From Kordiimonadales bacterium IMCC3096 (GTDB lineage: Bacteria; Pseudomonadota; Alphaproteobacteria; Minwuiales; Minwuiaceae): 64,000 bases of DNA. The position numbers were made by a program, and so were the translations under genes. The stretch is taken from NCBI GenBank assembly GCA_016865035.1, contig CP018227.1, forward strand, positions 3,315,501 through 3,379,500, given 5' to 3'. Under the pieces are notes generated by a model, which did no database searches, had not been told where the DNA came from, and saw nothing but the letters and a program-made list of their open reading frames with translations. This document shows positions 38,849-47,890 of the stretch, piece after piece. Every line of letters starts with the position of its first letter. Positions within the stretch are counted from its first letter, which is position 1.

Positions 38849-41094
38849 TGAGCTGCTGCACCTCCGGTGCCGCCTGCGCCCCGGCGCCGCGCAAGACGGC
38901 ACCGCGCAGCATGGAAGGCAATACCCTGGAACTGATCATTCCCGGTGTTCACTGCGCGGGCTGCATTTCCCGCATCGAAGGTGCGGTGAGCGGTCTGCCG
39001 GGGGTCGAGAGCGCGCGGCTGAACCTGTCGACGCGCCGCCTGCGGGTCGGCCTCGGCGCCGGGGCCGCCGGGGACGACGTCATCCCGACGGTGGAGGGAC
39101 TGGGCTATGACTGCCGGACCTTCAGCGCGGCGGAGGCCGGTTCGGCCGCCCAGGACAGGCAGGGCAGGGAACTGCTGTTCGCGCTTGCGGTGGCGGGCTT
39201 TGCCGCCGGCAACGTGATGCTGCTCTCCGTCTCCGTCTGGTCGGGTGCGGAAGGTGCGACGCGCGACCTGTTTCACTGGATCTCTGCCCTGATCGCCCTG
39301 CCGGCGATCCTGTTTGCGGGCCGCCCCTTCTTCCGTTCGGCATGGCGCGCGGTCAAGGGGCGCAGCCTGAACATGGATGTGCCGATCTCGCTGGCCGTGC
39401 TGCTGGCCGGTGGCCTCAGCCTCGACGCCGCGATCTCGGGGGGCGAGGAAGCCTTCTTCGATGCAGCCGTGATGCTGCTCTTCTTCCTGCTTGTGGGACG
39501 CTACCTGGACCACCGCGTGCGTGCCAGAGCCCGGGACACGGTCGGGCAACTGCTTTCGCTGATGGCGTCCGATGTCACCCTGCTGGTGGATGGCGGACAG
39601 CAGCGCGTGCCGGTCGAGACGGTCAATGCCGGTGACATGATCCGTGTCGCGGCAGGGGAGCGTGCGCCCGTCGATGGCCAGATCATCGAAGGACAGGGCG
39701 ACCTGGACCGCTCCATCGTCACCGGCGAATCCATGCCCGTCACGCTTGGTCCCGGTGATCAGGTGGAGGCCGGAACACTTGTCCTGACGCACCCGCTGAC
39801 ACTGCGGGCGACAGCGGTGGGACAGCATACGTTCCTGGCCCAGGTCGTTCGGCTGATGGAGGAAGCGGAGAGCGGGCGCGCCCGCTACCTGCGCCTCGCC
39901 GATCGCGCCGCGCAGATCTACGCGCCTGCGGTCCATCTGGTGGCGCTGCTGACCTTCATCGGCTGGATGCTGGCGACCGGTGGTGACTGGGGACAGTCGC
40001 TCTGGATCGCCGTTTCGGTGCTGATCATCACCTGTCCCTGCGCCCTGGGTCTGGCTGTCCCCGCCGTTCAGGTGGTGGCGAGCGGTGTCCTGTTCGGCAA
40101 GGGCATCCTGATCAAGGACGGCACGGCGCTGGAGCGACTGGCGGAGGCGCGGCGTGTGGTGCTGGACAAGACCGGGACCCTGACAAGCGGCAAGCCGCAT
40201 ATCCTCCGATGCGATCTGCCCCCGTCAGCCATGGTCCTTGCGCAGGCGCTTGCCGCGCACAGCCGCCATCCGCTGGCACAGGCCATGCTGGCCGGGCAGG
40301 GCGCCACTTCCGCCCCGGCCCCGGTTCTGACGGCGGTCACGGAACACCCGGGACAGGGCATGTCGGGTACGACGGACGGGCGTCTGGTCCGGCTGGGCAG
40401 CCGTGCGTTTGCCGGTCCCGGCAACGGCGTTACCGTTCCCTCGGGCATGGAACTCTGGCTGTCCATTGATGGCGTGCCGCAGGGCCATGCGGTCCTGGCT
40501 GATACCCTGCGCGATGGTGCGGTGGAGACCATTGCGGCGCTGCAGGCCGATGGCTTCGCGCCGCTGCTGATCTCGGGTGACAATGCGACGGCGGTCGCGG
40601 ATACGGCGCAGGCTGCGGGTATTGCCGACTGGCGCGCGGAACAGCGCCCGGAAGACAAGATCGAAGCGATTCAGGCGCTTGTGGTGGATGGCCAGAGGCC
40701 CCTGATGGTTGGAGACGGTATCAATGACGGCCCCGCCCTGGCGGCGGCGCATGTCTCCATGGCACCGGCCAGTGCCTCCGACCTGGGGCGGGCGGCGGCC
40801 GACATCGTCTTTCTCTCCGAACGGCTGGACGCGGTGACGGAGGCCATGCGGATCGCCCGGCGCGCCCGTGCACTGATCGTGCAGAACTTCGGCCTGGCCC
40901 TGGCCTACAACCTTGTCGCCGTGCCGGTTGCGGTGCTCGGCGGCGCGTCGCCCCTGGTCGCGGCCATTGCCATGTCATCATCTTCCCTTGTGGTCACGCT
41001 CAATGCCCTGCGCCTGCGCCTGCCGGGCCTGTCATTGCGCCGGACCGGCGGTGCGCCGAAGGTGGTCCGGGAGAGTCAGGAGGCTCCGGCATGA
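38848..41094 (+). CDS. ccoI: Copper-exporting P-type ATPase for cbb3 assembly
   Basis: A 748-residue P1B ATPase that supplies copper to the periplasmic or membrane site for CcoN. The N-terminal metal-binding domain has GVHCAGC (near residue 35). The membrane CPC motif lies in ITCPCALG. The phosphorylation site is DKTGTLT, and the hinge is GDGINDGPAL. An extra Cys-rich leader (MSCCTSGAACAPAP) precedes the HMA domain, as in other CcoI/FixI proteins. Coupled to ccoH and ccoS by overlaps. Confidence 0.95.
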   Translation: MSCCTSGAACAPAPRKTAPRSMEGNTLELIIPGVHCAGCISRIEGAVSGLPGVESARLNLSTRRLRVGLGAGAAGDDVIPTVEGLGYDCRTFSAAEAGSAAQDRQGRELLFALAVAGFAAGNVMLLSVSVWSGAEGATRDLFHWISALIALPAILFAGRPFFRSAWRAVKGRSLNMDVPISLAVLLAGGLSLDAAISGGEEAFFDAAVMLLFFLLVGRYLDHRVRARARDTVGQLLSLMASDVTLLVDGGQQRVPVETVNAGDMIRVAAGERAPVDGQIIEGQGDLDRSIVTGESMPVTLGPGDQVEAGTLVLTHPLTLRATAVGQHTFLAQVVRLMEEAESGRARYLRLADRAAQIYAPAVHLVALLTFIGWMLATGGDWGQSLWIAVSVLIITCPCALGLAVPAVQVVASGVLFGKGILIKDGTALERLAEARRVVLDKTGTLTSGKPHILRCDLPPSAMVLAQALAAHSRHPLAQAMLAGQGATSAPAPVLTAVTEHPGQGMSGTTDGRLVRLGSRAFAGPGNGVTVPSGMELWLSIDGVPQGHAVLADTLRDGAVETIAALQADGFAPLLISGDNATAVADTAQAAGIADWRAEQRPEDKIEAIQALVVDGQRPLMVGDGINDGPALAAAHVSMAPASASDLGRAAADIVFLSERLDAVTEAMRIARRARALIVQNFGLALAYNLVAVPVAVLGGASPLVAAIAMSSSSLVVTLNALRLRLPGLSLRRTGGAPKVVRESQEAPA

Positions 41095-41231
41095 ACGTGC
41101 TCCTCTATCTCGTGCCCGTGGCGCTGCTGCTCGGCGGTCTGGGGCTGGCGGCCTTCGTCTGGGCGCTGCGCTCCGGCCAGTTCGATGACCCGGACGGTGC
41201 GGCCGAACGCATCCTGCTGGACGACGACTGA
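41091..41231 (+). CDS. ccoS: cbb3-type oxidase assembly protein CcoS
   Basis: A 46-residue protein starting MNVLLYLVPVALLLGG, with a single membrane helix and then FVWALRSGQFDDPDGAAERIL, the CcoS signature (W.....GQFDD). Needed for cofactor insertion into CcoN. Its ATG overlaps the ccoI stop (ATGA). Last gene of the cbb3 cluster. Confidence 0.93.
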   Translation: MNVLLYLVPVALLLGGLGLAAFVWALRSGQFDDPDGAAERILLDDD

Positions 41232-41357
41232 GAGGCGTCGGTTCGCCCTGCAACAAGGGGTTGTTCGTTGACTCTCATCGCCCCGGGTACTCACTCTTGT
41301 ATCTACGGCGGCTGGAAAACCTGACTGTTCCGGTCCCGCATCAAGGGAGTTCCGGAC

Positions 41358-41834
41358 ATGAGCGAAGATCTGGCTGCACGCGTTGACCGTCTCGAGTCGA
41401 TCGAGGCAATCAAGAAGCTGAAACACGTCTACATGAACGAATGCGATCTGGGTTATCTGCCGGACAGGCTGGGGCCGCTGTTCGTGGATGAGGCGGTCTG
41501 GACCAGCGCCGTCTTCGGTCATCACGATGGTCGCGCGGCCATCGAGGAATTCTTCGGCGGCATCTCCGCCCAGATCGTCTTTGCCGCCCATCTGGCGATG
41601 AACTTCGTCATTGACGTTGACGGCGACACCGCGACCGGCAAGTGGCGCATCCTGATGCCCTGCACGATGATGGAGGATGGCCAGAAGGTCAGCCGCTGGA
41701 TCCTGGGGGACTATGACGAGACCTACGTTCGCCGCGATGGCAAGTGGCTGTTCTCGAAGATCGATTTCCTGGTGAACTTCAACGTTCCGAGCCTGGAGAG
41801 CTGGGCCGGAACCGAAATCGTGCGCGGGGACTGA
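41358..41834 (+). CDS. SnoaL/NTF2-like nuclear-transport-factor fold protein
   Basis: A 158-residue cone-shaped alpha+beta barrel protein of the SnoaL-like type, starting with helix LAARVDRLESIEAIKKLKHVYM and continuing with alternating strands (TATGKWRILMPC, YVRRDGKWLFSKIDF). Usually an isomerase, hydrolase or dehydratase of small ring compounds, or a ligand-binding partner. The OYE-family gene starts 5 bases later, so the pair likely acts on one substrate. Confidence 0.78.
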   Translation: MSEDLAARVDRLESIEAIKKLKHVYMNECDLGYLPDRLGPLFVDEAVWTSAVFGHHDGRAAIEEFFGGISAQIVFAAHLAMNFVIDVDGDTATGKWRILMPCTMMEDGQKVSRWILGDYDETYVRRDGKWLFSKIDFLVNFNVPSLESWAGTEIVRGD

Positions 41835-41839
41835 TCGCA

Positions 41840-43015
41840 ATGGCCCGCACGTCACTGTTCAGCCCCATCCAGGTGCGCGGGCAGACCTTCAAGAACCGCG
41901 TCGTCATCGCACCCATGTGTCAGTACTCGGCGGTCGATGGCATGCTGAACGACTGGCATCTGACGCACCTGAACCAGTTTGCCATGGGCGGTGCCGGGCT
42001 GGTGATCATGGAGGCGACGGCGGTCGAGAAGCGGGGCCGCATCACCTGGGGCGACAGCGGCCTCTGGTCCGACGCGCACATGGAACCGATGCGTCCCATC
42101 GTGCAGCAGGTGAAGGCCCGTGGCGCGGCCATCGGTGTCCAGCTGGCCCACGCGGGACGCAAGGCCAGCATCAGCCGCCCGTGGGAGGGGGATTGTCCGC
42201 TCTCACCACGCGAGATCGCGAAGGGCGAGGTGCCGTGGGAGACAGTGGGCGCCAGCGCGGTGCCCTTCGACGAGGGCTGGATCGTGCCGCACGAGCTCTC
42301 CGTCAGCGAGATCGCGGACATGGTGGACAAATGGGTCGATGCCACGCGCCGCGCCGAGCAACTCGGCTTCGACATGGTGGAGATCCACAGTGCCCATGGC
42401 TATCTGAGCCACAGTTTCCTCTCCCCGCTCTCCAATCGCCGCAGCGATGCCTACGGTGGTGACCGCAACGGACGGATGCGTTTCACGCTGGAGGTGACGG
42501 AGGCCGTGCGCGCCGCCTGGCCCGCGGAGAAGCCGCTGTTCCTCCGCATCTCCTGCGTCGATGGCAAGCGGGATGGCTGGGACATTGCGGATTCGGTGGA
42601 ACTGGCCAGGCGGGCGAAGGCGCTGGGGGTCGATGTCATCGACTGCTCCTCCGGCGGTATCGCGGGCTATGGCGAGAACACCCTGCCACCCTCGACGCCC
42701 GGCTATCAGGTCGGCCATGCGGCGACGATCCGGCGCGAGGCGGAGATCATGACCCAGGCCGTCGGGCTGATCACCGATGCCGCGCAGGCGGAGACCATCC
42801 TGCGCTCCGGTGCCGCTGATTTCACGGCGCTGGCCCGTGAAGTGCTGCATGATCCCTACTGGGCACGCCATGCCGCGCTTGCGCTGGGCGAACCGGATGC
42901 CTTCGACGACTGGCCGGTGCAGTACGGTCACTGGCTGGCCATGCGGTCGAAGGGCATGTTCGGTGGCCGGGCCGGGGATTCGGATACGGAGAACCTGAAG
43001 AAGGCTGCCGGCTGA
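41840..43015 (+). CDS. NADH:flavin oxidoreductase, old yellow enzyme family
   Basis: A 391-residue FMN TIM-barrel reductase of the YqjM/XenA class. The N-terminal LFSPIQVRGQTFKNRVVIAPMCQYSA includes the class-defining Cys near the flavin. The active-site pair appears in GVQLAHAGRKAS, EIHSAHGYL follows, and the C-terminal phosphate-binding region ends the barrel. Likely reduces activated C=C bonds with NAD(P)H. ATG 41840 is the start, 5 bases after the SnoaL-like gene; the frame extends upstream into that gene without family sequence. Confidence 0.9.
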   Translation: MARTSLFSPIQVRGQTFKNRVVIAPMCQYSAVDGMLNDWHLTHLNQFAMGGAGLVIMEATAVEKRGRITWGDSGLWSDAHMEPMRPIVQQVKARGAAIGVQLAHAGRKASISRPWEGDCPLSPREIAKGEVPWETVGASAVPFDEGWIVPHELSVSEIADMVDKWVDATRRAEQLGFDMVEIHSAHGYLSHSFLSPLSNRRSDAYGGDRNGRMRFTLEVTEAVRAAWPAEKPLFLRISCVDGKRDGWDIADSVELARRAKALGVDVIDCSSGGIAGYGENTLPPSTPGYQVGHAATIRREAEIMTQAVGLITDAAQAETILRSGAADFTALAREVLHDPYWARHAALALGEPDAFDDWPVQYGHWLAMRSKGMFGGRAGDSDTENLKKAAG

Positions 43016-43057
43016 TACCACGGCACGATACATGACAGGACTGAAGGGGCTGGGCAG

Positions 43058-43267
43058 ATGGGCGAACGCAAACCGATCACGGCAGAAACCGTAGCAGCAG
43101 TGGCGCGCGAGAATGCGGGCCACCCGCTTGAACCGGAGCGCGCGGCGGCCTATGCCGAAGCGCTGGAACCCATCCTCGGCATGATGGAACAGCTCCGCGC
43201 CCTGCCGCTGAAGGACGTGGAACCGGCTCCCGTCTTCACCCCGGTGGAGGGCACCTCCAATGACTGA
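43058..43267 (+). CDS. Small GatC/AtzG-like amidase subunit
   Basis: A 69-residue helical protein ending PLKDVEPAPVFTPVEG, the segment that AtzG (DUF4089) and GatC use to wrap the partner amidase. It overlaps the amidase gene by 8 bases. No gatB is present here, so it resembles AtzG-AtzE-type complexes more than the tRNA-dependent amidotransferase. Confidence 0.75.
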   Translation: MGERKPITAETVAAVARENAGHPLEPERAAAYAEALEPILGMMEQLRALPLKDVEPAPVFTPVEGTSND

Positions 43268-44666
43268 CCTGACCCGACTGGATGTCGTCGAACTGGGCGC
43301 GCTGATCGCCGCGAAACATGTTTCACCGGTCGAGGTGACGGATGCCTTCCTGGCCCGAATCGACCAGGCGAACGCGGGGCTGAACGCCTTCGTCACCGTG
43401 ACGCCGGAGGCCGCGCGCGCCACGGCCAAGGCGGCTGAGACGGAGATTCAGTCCGGCAGCTATCGCGGCCCGCTGCATGGTATCCCGCTGGGTCACAAGG
43501 ACCTCTATGCGACGGCAGGCGTGCGCACGACCGGTGGATCCCGCGTGCTGGCCGACAATGTCCCGACCGAGGATTCCACCGTTGCAGCGCTGCTGGCGGC
43601 GGCGGGAACGGTAATGCTGGGCAAGCTCAACACGCATGAGTTCGCCTATGGACCGACCAACGAGAGCTCCATGTTCGGCCCCACCCGCAATCCCTGGAAC
43701 ACGGATCGGATCACCGGCGGTTCCAGCGGTGGCTCGGGTGCCGCCGTGGCCGCCGGGCTGGTCCCTGTCGCCTCCGGCAGCGACACCGGCGGTTCCATCC
43801 GCATGCCCGCCGCCTGCTGCGGCCTGACCGGCCTGAAACCCACCTATGGCCGGGTCAGCCGGGCCGGGATCCTGCCGCTCTGCTGGTCGATGGACCATGC
43901 CGGGCCGCTGGCACGCTCCGCGATGGATGCCGCGATCTTCCTGGGCGCAATCGCCGGGCACGATCCGCGCGATGCCGCCTCCGCCGACCGGCCCGTGCCG
44001 GATTACCCGGCAGCCCTGACCGGCGACATACGCGGCCTGCGCATCGGAATCCCCCGCCGCTACTTCTTCGATCAGGCGCAGGGACAGGTGGTGAGCCTTG
44101 TCGATGCCGCGCTGGCAGAACTCGCCGCCATGGGCGCGGAACTGGTGGAGGTCGACATTCCCCATATCGAGGCGTCAGCCGCCGCCGCCATGGCCATCTA
44201 CATCTCCGAGGCCACGGCCTATCACGACGACACCCTGGACGACCGTGCGGACCTCTATACGGAGCAGGTGCGGGCCTTCCTGGAGATCGGTGACCAGATG
44301 CTGGCCAAGGACTACCTGCACGCCCAGCGCTACCGCACCCTGCTGGGGACGGAGGTCGCGCGGATCATGGCCGATGTGGACGTGCTCGCCACCCCCGGCA
44401 TCGCCCATACCGCAACGCCGCTGGGGCAGGAGATGGTGGACATCAACGGCACGGAGGAAGCCGTCTTCGGCGCCATCCTGCGCAATACCGAACCCTTCGA
44501 CCTGACCGGCCAGCCCGCCGTCGTCATCCCCTGCGGCCTGGCAGAAGACGGCATGCCCGCCAGCATCCAGTTCGCCGGGCGTCCGTTCGACGAGGCAACG
44601 GTGCTCAACGTCGCCCACGCCTACCAGCAGGCAACCGACTGGCATCGGAAAAGGCCGGATTATTGA
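43260..44666 (+). CDS. Amidase (GatA/AtzE-like)
   Basis: A 468-residue amidase-signature enzyme. The triad is visible as Lys in GIPLGHKDLYAT, cis-Ser in GGSSGGSGAAV and nucleophile Ser in SDTGGSIRMPAA. It pairs with the small GatC/AtzG-like subunit just upstream (8-base overlap). Likely cleaves a small amide; ureido substrates such as carboxybiuret are handled by AtzE relatives. No s-triazine or cyanuric acid genes adjoin. Distinct from the amidase at 4802, which has no small partner. Confidence 0.85.
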   Translation: MTDLTRLDVVELGALIAAKHVSPVEVTDAFLARIDQANAGLNAFVTVTPEAARATAKAAETEIQSGSYRGPLHGIPLGHKDLYATAGVRTTGGSRVLADNVPTEDSTVAALLAAAGTVMLGKLNTHEFAYGPTNESSMFGPTRNPWNTDRITGGSSGGSGAAVAAGLVPVASGSDTGGSIRMPAACCGLTGLKPTYGRVSRAGILPLCWSMDHAGPLARSAMDAAIFLGAIAGHDPRDAASADRPVPDYPAALTGDIRGLRIGIPRRYFFDQAQGQVVSLVDAALAELAAMGAELVEVDIPHIEASAAAAMAIYISEATAYHDDTLDDRADLYTEQVRAFLEIGDQMLAKDYLHAQRYRTLLGTEVARIMADVDVLATPGIAHTATPLGQEMVDINGTEEAVFGAILRNTEPFDLTGQPAVVIPCGLAEDGMPASIQFAGRPFDEATVLNVAHAYQQATDWHRKRPDY

Positions 44667-44669
44667 ACC

Positions 44670-45230
44670 CTATCCGTCGCTGAACCCGATTGCCGGATAG
44701 ACCAGTCGTCGAGGCATCTGCCCGTTGAAGCGATAGCCTTCGTTGATGATTACCCAGGGTGCAAATGGTCGACCCGTCTGCCCGCGGAAGCCTGGAACCG
44801 TTTCCAGACCCGCACCATTTTCGAGGTGATGCCAAACCGTCCAGGCAACGATCTGTTCGATCTCTTCGTAGTATCCGGGGCTTGGCTGGATGCGTTCAAA
44901 GTGGATGCGACCAAGCGAGACAAGGGTGTCACCTTGCCTGTTCACCAGATGCTCGAACATGTGATGTTTTCGTGTCAGCCGCTTCCTGAAGGAGATTGCC
45001 TTGCCAACATAGGCAATCCTGCGGCGGGCCTTTTGGGCATGATGGTCTCTGAGAAGACAGTAGATTCCCCCGTGCTCGGCCCATTCCTGCGGAATCGGTG
45101 GGCGCGCATTTTCCGGTCTCCAAACCGTTGGCCGTGACCAGGTGATTCTGGCCAAACGATAGAAATAGCGCCCGGAAAGATTCCGGATCACTTCAGGATC
45201 GCCGCCAATATCTGCAATACGCCAGCTCAA
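44670..45230 (-). CDS. GIY-YIG domain protein, unclassified
   Basis: A 186-residue protein with the GIY-YIG core in the middle: GGIYCLL, then IAYVGKAISFRKRL about 15 residues on with the catalytic Arg region, and a later Glu-rich helix (YEEIEQIV). An extra N-terminal 50 residues and a C-terminal domain (GLETVPGFRGQTG onward) are not recognised. It is isolated, convergent with the amidase (3 bases between stops), and its base composition is slightly lower in GC than its neighbours. It may be an accessory nuclease. The 113 bases up to lysR hold nothing else supported. Confidence 0.7.
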   Translation of the reverse strand: MSWRIADIGGDPEVIRNLSGRYFYRLARITWSRPTVWRPENARPPIPQEWAEHGGIYCLLRDHHAQKARRRIAYVGKAISFRKRLTRKHHMFEHLVNRQGDTLVSLGRIHFERIQPSPGYYEEIEQIVAWTVWHHLENGAGLETVPGFRGQTGRPFAPWVIINEGYRFNGQMPRRLVYPAIGFSDG

Positions 45231-45343
45231 TTCCTGACCTGCCTAAAATATCTAGGGAACCGTGAGTGCGCTTCGGCCATGTTGCCATTCCCGTCGAGTA
45301 TCAGGCAATGAATTGGCAAGAGGTCCGTTCGGGAACGCAGCCT

Positions 45344-46225
45344 CTACGGGCTGGCGGGTGACAGCAGTTCCTCCAGCAGCGGGTTGGGGAATTTCCTTCG
45401 GATCGTGACGGCGCAGAAGACTTCGGTGATCTCCTCCAGTCGGGCGATTTCGACCAGTCTGCCGGTGGCCAGTTCGTCCTGAACGACGATCGGCGGGATC
45501 ACCGCGATCCCGGCGTCGGCACTGGCGAGAAGGCGCAGCATGGCCATGTCGTCCGCCTCCGCCGCTATTCTGGGCATGATGCCGAGACGTTCGACCATGG
45601 CATCGAATCCGGCACGCAGCGAGGATTCGGGTGTCGGCAGGATCAGTGGCTTGCCAGCCAGGATCTCGGCGACTGTCTCCGGCCCCGACGCCAGGCGTGC
45701 CGGCGTTCCGACCAGGCTAACCGGCTGCTCATCGAGGCGCTGCACAAGGTAGGGGCTGAGCTTGTCCCGTGCGGGGACAAGATTCGTCAGCACGATATCC
45801 AGTGACAGGGCCTCAAGCCCGCGCAGCAGGGTTTCCTGCGAACCGGATCGCAGCATGATCTCCACGTCCTCGCGACCGATGATCGGTTCGAGGAACGCCA
45901 TCTGGAAATTGCGGGACAGGGTGGCCAGCGCGCCTATCCGCAAGGCCTGACGCCGTCTGCCGGACGACGCGAGGGATACGGTCAGTTCCTCGGCGGCACG
46001 GAAGATCTCCTCCGCGTAGTCCAGCGCGATGCGCCCGGCTTCGGTGAGGACAAGGTTCCTGCCACGCCGTTCGAACAAGTCATGGCCGAGTGCAGTCTCC
46101 AGGGCCTTGATCTGGGTGGAGACCGCCGACTGCGAGATATTGAGAATGCGGGCGGCACCGGTCAGGGTCCCGTCGCGGGCCACGGCGCGAAAGAGGCGCA
46201 GATGGTGAAGGTTGAGCGATGCCAT
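45344..46225 (-). CDS. LysR family transcriptional regulator (of dabBA)
   Basis: A 293-residue LTTR. The N-terminal winged HTH (LHHLRLFRAVARDGTLTGAARILNISQSAVSTQIK) is followed by a periplasmic-binding-like effector domain. Divergent from dabB with a 98-base AT-rich gap holding operator-like sequence, the usual layout for an LTTR and its target. It probably senses a carbon-status metabolite. Inference from position, not sequence identity. Confidence 0.9.
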   Translation of the reverse strand: MASLNLHHLRLFRAVARDGTLTGAARILNISQSAVSTQIKALETALGHDLFERRGRNLVLTEAGRIALDYAEEIFRAAEELTVSLASSGRRRQALRIGALATLSRNFQMAFLEPIIGREDVEIMLRSGSQETLLRGLEALSLDIVLTNLVPARDKLSPYLVQRLDEQPVSLVGTPARLASGPETVAEILAGKPLILPTPESSLRAGFDAMVERLGIMPRIAAEADDMAMLRLLASADAGIAVIPPIVVQDELATGRLVEIARLEEITEVFCAVTIRRKFPNPLLEELLSPASP

Positions 46226-46226
46226 A

Positions 46227-46243
46227 ATTCGATAATATAGAAT
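46227..46243. promoter_or_regulatory. Putative LysR operator between lysR and dabB
   Basis: ATTCGATAATATAGAAT has dyad ends ATTC/GAAT and contains the LTTR T-N11-A pattern. The gap (46226-46323) is strikingly AT-rich against the GC-rich flanks, with a second AT block near 46253-46272, as expected for recognition and activation sites. Confidence 0.55.
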
Positions 46244-46323
46244 GAATGAAGCGAATATATGAAATATTATTTATGATCGGTGACCGCTAGTTCTCCGCCA
46301 GTCGAATTTGCCGGAGAACACCC

Positions 46324-47889
46324 ATGACGTCTGCCGTGTCCCTGTCGTTTCTCGCACCGCTGGCCCTTCTGCTGGTTGCTGCCCTTGCGCTGGCCCGTCC
46401 TGGCCGTCGGCCCGGGCGACTGACGTTCCTATCCGAGGCTGCCGCGCTGCTGGCGCTTGGTCTGGCGATGGGCGGCATGGTGCAGTTCATCGTATCGGGT
46501 CCTTCGGCGTTCGCCGTTCTGGCAGAGACCGGCCTGCTCGGCCTCCGTGCGGATCTGCTCAGCGTGACCATGACGCTGCTGGTTGCGTTCATCGGATGGG
46601 TGGTGATGCGCTACAGCCGCACCTATCTGGATGGGGAGCAGCGGGAGGGCGCGTTCCACGGCCTGATGCTGGTGACGCTCGCCTCCGTTCTCATCTTCGT
46701 CCAGTCGGGCAGCCTCGACGTCCTCATCCTCTCCACGGCCTGCGTCGGACTGAGCCTGAGGCGGCTTCTTCTCTTCTACGCGGATCGTCCCGAGGGGCGG
46801 CGGGCGGCGACCAAGTTTGCCCTTGTCTGGCACGCGGGCGATCTGACGCTTCTGGTCGCCGGGGCGATGCTGTTCGCCATCCATGGAACCGCGAACCTGG
46901 GGGATCTCGCTGCCGCTGCAACGGCTGAAGGTCTGACCCTGGCGATGATGCTGCCGATTGCCCTGATTGTCCTGGCGGCCATTCTGAAGACAGCAGCCTT
47001 TCCGGTCCACGGCTGGCTCACGGAGGTCATGGAGGCCCCGACACCGGTCTCGGCCCTTCTGCACGCGGGCATCATCAATTCCGGCGGTGTCCTGCTGATC
47101 ACGGTCGCTGACCTGGTGCAGCTCAGTTCCGGTGCCATGGCCGCGCTGGTGATGATCGGCGGGTTCACCGCCTTGTTCGGTGCCACCGTGATGCTGACCC
47201 AGAGCGCCGTGAAGACCGCGCTGGCCTGGTCCACGGTCTCGCAGATGGGGTTCATGCTGCTCCAGTGCGGGCTCGGGTTGTGGGCGCTGGCACTGCTGCA
47301 CATCGTGGCCCACTCCCTCTACAAGGCCCATGCCTTCCTGTCCTCGGGTCAGGCAGTCGGTGCGGTCGCGAGCCTCCGCCGGCCCGGGCCGGTGGCCGTG
47401 CCCCGCCTCGGTGCCGTGCTCCGGTCATTCGGCCTGGCCATCGTTCTCTATGGCATCATCGCGGGCCTGTTCATGGCGGTCACCGGGCCGAAGACCGCCC
47501 AGGCGCTCGCTCTCGGCGGGATACTGATCTTCGGTGTCGCCTATCTGGTGGCGCAGGGACTGGCCGATCTCGCGCCCGCCGCCCTCACCAAGCGCACCGT
47601 GCTCGCATCCCTCGCGGCGGCGTTCGCCTACTTCACCTTCCAGGCCACGGCGGACGCCATCTGGGGCGCACACCTGCCTGCGGCGCCGGTTCCCGGTCCG
47701 CTTGAATGGGGCCTTGTCGTCCTGGCGGTGCTGTCCTTCGGACTGGTTGCCTTTGCCCAGGCCCTGTTCCCCCTGTGGGCGCATCACCCGGCGACTGCGG
47801 GACTGCGGGTCCACCTGGCGAACGGCCTCTACCTGAATGCCCTGCTGGACCGCGCAATCGGCGGTTTCCGCGTCGGCAGGACCAACTGA
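46324..47889 (+). CDS. dabB: DAB inorganic-carbon transporter, membrane subunit (NuoL-like)
   Basis: A 521-residue multi-helix protein of the proton-conducting NuoL/MrpA-type family. The core has KTAAFPVHGWLTEVMEAPTPVSALLHAG, with the charged Lys and His of the proton path, and further Lys in the SAVKTALAWSTVSQMG block. Shorter than NuoL and paired with the DabA-like gene 1 base later, which separates it from complex I genes. It probably drives proton influx coupled to CO2 hydration. Confidence 0.93.
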   Translation: MTSAVSLSFLAPLALLLVAALALARPGRRPGRLTFLSEAAALLALGLAMGGMVQFIVSGPSAFAVLAETGLLGLRADLLSVTMTLLVAFIGWVVMRYSRTYLDGEQREGAFHGLMLVTLASVLIFVQSGSLDVLILSTACVGLSLRRLLLFYADRPEGRRAATKFALVWHAGDLTLLVAGAMLFAIHGTANLGDLAAAATAEGLTLAMMLPIALIVLAAILKTAAFPVHGWLTEVMEAPTPVSALLHAGIINSGGVLLITVADLVQLSSGAMAALVMIGGFTALFGATVMLTQSAVKTALAWSTVSQMGFMLLQCGLGLWALALLHIVAHSLYKAHAFLSSGQAVGAVASLRRPGPVAVPRLGAVLRSFGLAIVLYGIIAGLFMAVTGPKTAQALALGGILIFGVAYLVAQGLADLAPAALTKRTVLASLAAAFAYFTFQATADAIWGAHLPAAPVPGPLEWGLVVLAVLSFGLVAFAQALFPLWAHHPATAGLRVHLANGLYLNALLDRAIGGFRVGRTN

Positions 47890-47890
47890 G

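Noticed and set aside
43058-43267. True GatC of the Glu-tRNA(Gln) amidotransferase
   Set aside because: No gatB adjoins and the protein is short, with a C-terminus closer to the AtzG type.
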